A DNA stretch of 64,000 nt. Origin: Halospeciosus flavus. GTDB taxonomy: Archaea; Halobacteriota; Halobacteria; Halobacteriales; Halobacteriaceae. Below, in pieces: positions 62,584 through 64,000 of the stretch. The notes below the pieces were generated by a model. That model did not search any database. It was given only the letters and a program-made list of their open reading frames with translations, and was not told the origin of the DNA. Within the stretch, counting starts at the first letter, position 1; each line of letters begins with the position of its first letter. The stretch covers positions 1,922,001 through 1,986,000 of the forward strand of contig NZ_CP122312.1 in the NCBI RefSeq assembly GCF_029814175.1. Reading direction: 5' to 3'. A program made the position numbers and the translations under genes.

Positions 62584-63291
62584 GTGACCTTCAGCATCTG
62601 CGTCCGCGAACCGTACACGGACGACGAGGGCGACGAACAGACCCGCTTCGGCGTCGCCGTCACGACCCGCCTCCCCGCCGTCGGGACGCTCTGTCCGTTC
62701 GCGAGCGAACACGGCGCCGTCGCGACACAGAGTCTCGTCAACGTCGAACTCGGCCGGAAGGGTATCGAGTACCTCGAAGACGGGCTCGCCGTCGAGGACG
62801 CCCTGGAAGCACTCCTCAACGCCGACGAAGAGGCCGAACAGCGCCAACTCCACGGCGTCGGTGCCGAGGGGGCGTTCACCTACTCGGGCGAGGAGTGTCG
62901 CGGCTGGTACGGCCACACCGAGGGCGAGAACTACACCGTCGCGGGGAACCTGCTCACCGGCGAGTCCGTCGTCGAGGCGACGGCCGAGACCTACGAAGAC
63001 GGGTGGGAGACAGCACGCGACGCCGAGAACCCCGACCCGCTCGTGAAACGACTCGTCGACGCGCTCGGGGCGGGCCACGCCGAGGGGGGCGACAAACGCG
63101 AAGACCTCGAAGTACAGAGCGCGGCCGTCGTCGTCGCCTCCACCGAAGAGCGCGAACGCGACCACTACTACAACGACCTGCGCGTCGACGCGACGCGCTC
63201 GCCCGTGAAGGACCTCCGAGAGACCTACCGACTGGCCGTCGAGGGCGAAGAAGCGGCACTGGAGAAGTACGCAGAAGAACTCGACGAGTGA
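62584..63291 (+). CDS. DUF1028 protein (Ntn-hydrolase fold)
   Basis: 235 residues. MTFSICVREPYTD begins the first strand, FGVAVTTRLPAVGTLCPFAS and VATQSLVNVELGRKGIEYLE are typical DUF1028; GNLLTGESVVEA holds the conserved Asn. Family proteins share the Ntn-hydrolase fold, function unknown. GTG start at 62584; promoter gacttttagcg about 25-33 bases upstream. Confidence 0.85.
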   Translation: MTFSICVREPYTDDEGDEQTRFGVAVTTRLPAVGTLCPFASEHGAVATQSLVNVELGRKGIEYLEDGLAVEDALEALLNADEEAEQRQLHGVGAEGAFTYSGEECRGWYGHTEGENYTVAGNLLTGESVVEATAETYEDGWETARDAENPDPLVKRLVDALGAGHAEGGDKREDLEVQSAAVVVASTEERERDHYYNDLRVDATRSPVKDLRETYRLAVEGEEAALEKYAEELDE

Positions 63292-63343
63292 CCACGCGGT
63301 TCGACGCCATCCTCGTCCCGAGGGGACGGAGAGTCCCCGCTCG

Positions 63344-63544
63344 CTACGCGTCGTTCATCCGCCGGACGCGCGTCTCACCGCACCGCGTGCGCTCGGCGAC
63401 GCGGTAGGGTTCACGCGAGAACGCCCGGTTCTCCGATCGCTCACTCTCGGTTCGAAGTTCGATTCCGACCTCGTGTGGCGTCTCGGAGCCACAACTCGGG
63501 CACGTTTCGACGTGTTCCGAGGGGGACGCTCGACGTTGCGTCAT
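63344..63544 (-). CDS. Small single-knuckle zinc protein (CPxCG type)
   Basis: 66 residues. ETCPSCGSETPHEVGIEL gives one knuckle; a second would need RCGETR near the end (only one Cys), so zinc may bind by two or three cysteines. The basic ending TRVRRMNDA continues past the usual stop of the family I recall (DUF7835-like). Possibly a transcript-associated zinc protein. ATG at 63544. Confidence 0.6.
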   Translation of the reverse strand: MTQRRASPSEHVETCPSCGSETPHEVGIELRTESERSENRAFSREPYRVAERTRCGETRVRRMNDA

Positions 63545-63606
63545 GCGAGCAACGAGAGTACACCGCCGCTCCCCTTAACACCGCGACAGGTCGTCGCGGT
63601 CGGCAG

Positions 63607-64000
63607 TCAGGGTTCGAACTCGTAGAGTTCGTCGCCGACGTAGTGGAGCGACTCGACGACCCGACCGGAGTCGCCGCCCATCTCCTCACCATCGACGAGC
63701 GCGCGGCCGATAGCCAGCGACTTACCGTGGGTCTCTTCCTGGATCACGACCAGGTCGCCCTCGTCGATGCTGTCGTCGGCCTCGACGATACCCGGCCGCA
63801 TGACGTCGGCACCGCCGCTGACGAACTCGATGGCGCCCGCGTCGACCGTGACGACGTTCTTCTCGGGCGGGTACGCGTTGGCGCCACGCACCGTGAGAAA
63901 CGGTTCGTCGTCGACGTACCAGACGAGTGGCTCCCCGTCGACGAGGACGATGTCGTAGTCGGTGTCCGCGAGTTCCGCGAGTTCGAAGGTGTCGGCGTCG
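63607..64000 (-). CDS. PUA-domain RNA-binding protein, 5' end missing
   Basis: 131 residues visible; the frame continues out of the right edge, so the start is beyond it. The C-terminal half is a PUA domain (VRGANAYPPEKNVVTVDAGA, GGADVMRPGIVEADDSIDEG, GRALVDGEEM). The visible N-terminal part (ADTDYDIVLVDGEPLVWYVD) matches MCT-1/DUF1947-like archaeal proteins of about 155-160 residues linked to tRNA or ribosome work. A GTG at 63891 must not be taken as start. Confidence 0.85.
   Translation of the reverse strand, partial: DADTFELAELADTDYDIVLVDGEPLVWYVDDEPFLTVRGANAYPPEKNVVTVDAGAIEFVSGGADVMRPGIVEADDSIDEGDLVVIQEETHGKSLAIGRALVDGEEMGGDSGRVVESLHYVGDELYEFEP

Noticed and set aside
63607..63630. ggttcgaact, like the T-loop of a tRNA
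   Set aside because: It lies inside the PUA gene, and no acceptor or anticodon stem can be built around it. No tRNA gene was found elsewhere.
63607..63891. Short complete gene starting with GTG at 63891
   Set aside because: The frame continues upstream through family-like sequence to the edge of the window; it is the 3' part of a longer PUA gene.

Overview
The window is one stretch of a haloarchaeal chromosome. The signs are a very high G+C content, acidic proteins, archaeal transcription genes (TFB), a thermosome subunit, a membrane LonB protease, SepF, an AglD-type dolichol-phosphate glycosyltransferase, the archaeal ADHS/DHQ-synthase II entry to aromatic amino acids, many small haloarchaeal zinc-ribbon proteins, and short or leaderless transcripts with T-rich TATA elements just upstream of start codons. 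The order trpCBA, lon, nadM, thermosome, aglD, pyk, metG recalls the Haloferax/Halobacteriales core chromosome. No tRNA, rRNA, CRISPR array or replication origin was seen. Apart from one insertion sequence it looks like stable core genome.

Layout. 1-6000: a PrsW-type protease (cut by the left edge), riboflavin synthase, an HTH-10 regulator, a Xaa-Pro peptidase and a UvrD-like helicase. 6000-17500: a DMT exporter, a tiny secreted or membrane peptide gene, metG, pyk, NfeD and SPFH membrane proteins, two winged-helix proteins, an aglD-like gene and a house-cleaning NTPase. 17600-26150: tfb, an FNT channel, then an aromatic block (aroD, trpCBA, ADHS, DHQ synthase II) interrupted by an MGMT-like protein on the other strand. 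26160-38700: CPBP protease, LonB, nadM, trehalase, SAM hydrolase, TRIC channel, two paralogous APC permeases, a duplicated HMA-domain metal protein and a thermosome. 38700-46300: a glycosyltransferase, an IS5-type element, a methyltransferase, a F420/FMN oxidoreductase, a MarR-like protein, an MBL hydrolase, YkgJ, TRAM and radical-SAM genes. 46300-49300: a histidine kinase with one response regulator in its operon and a second one divergent. 49300-64000: mostly small conserved haloarchaeal genes, plus a DAO oxidoreductase, a Nudix hydrolase, a GpgS-like glycosyltransferase, an MFS transporter, an FKBP, a lipoprotein, SepF and a PUA-domain protein cut by the right edge.

How genes work together: ADHS, DHQ synthase II and AroD make dehydroshikimate while TrpCBA finish tryptophan. 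SPFH and NfeD form the usual membrane-microdomain pair. LonB and the thermosome are proteostasis genes. The kinase and its two response regulators form a likely branched phosphorelay.

The most unusual signal is non-coding. Two approximately 115-bp arrays (2490-2603 and 35008-35124) are each built from five copies of the core AACTGAGATA laid on a six-slot lattice of about 20 bp with one decayed slot. Both sit just behind the 3' end of one minus-strand gene and 140-170 bp upstream of the next minus-strand gene: an HTH-10 regulator in one case, an amino-acid permease in the other. A second dispersed family, hairpins bounded by CGAGATTC and GAATCTCG, occurs four times between genes.
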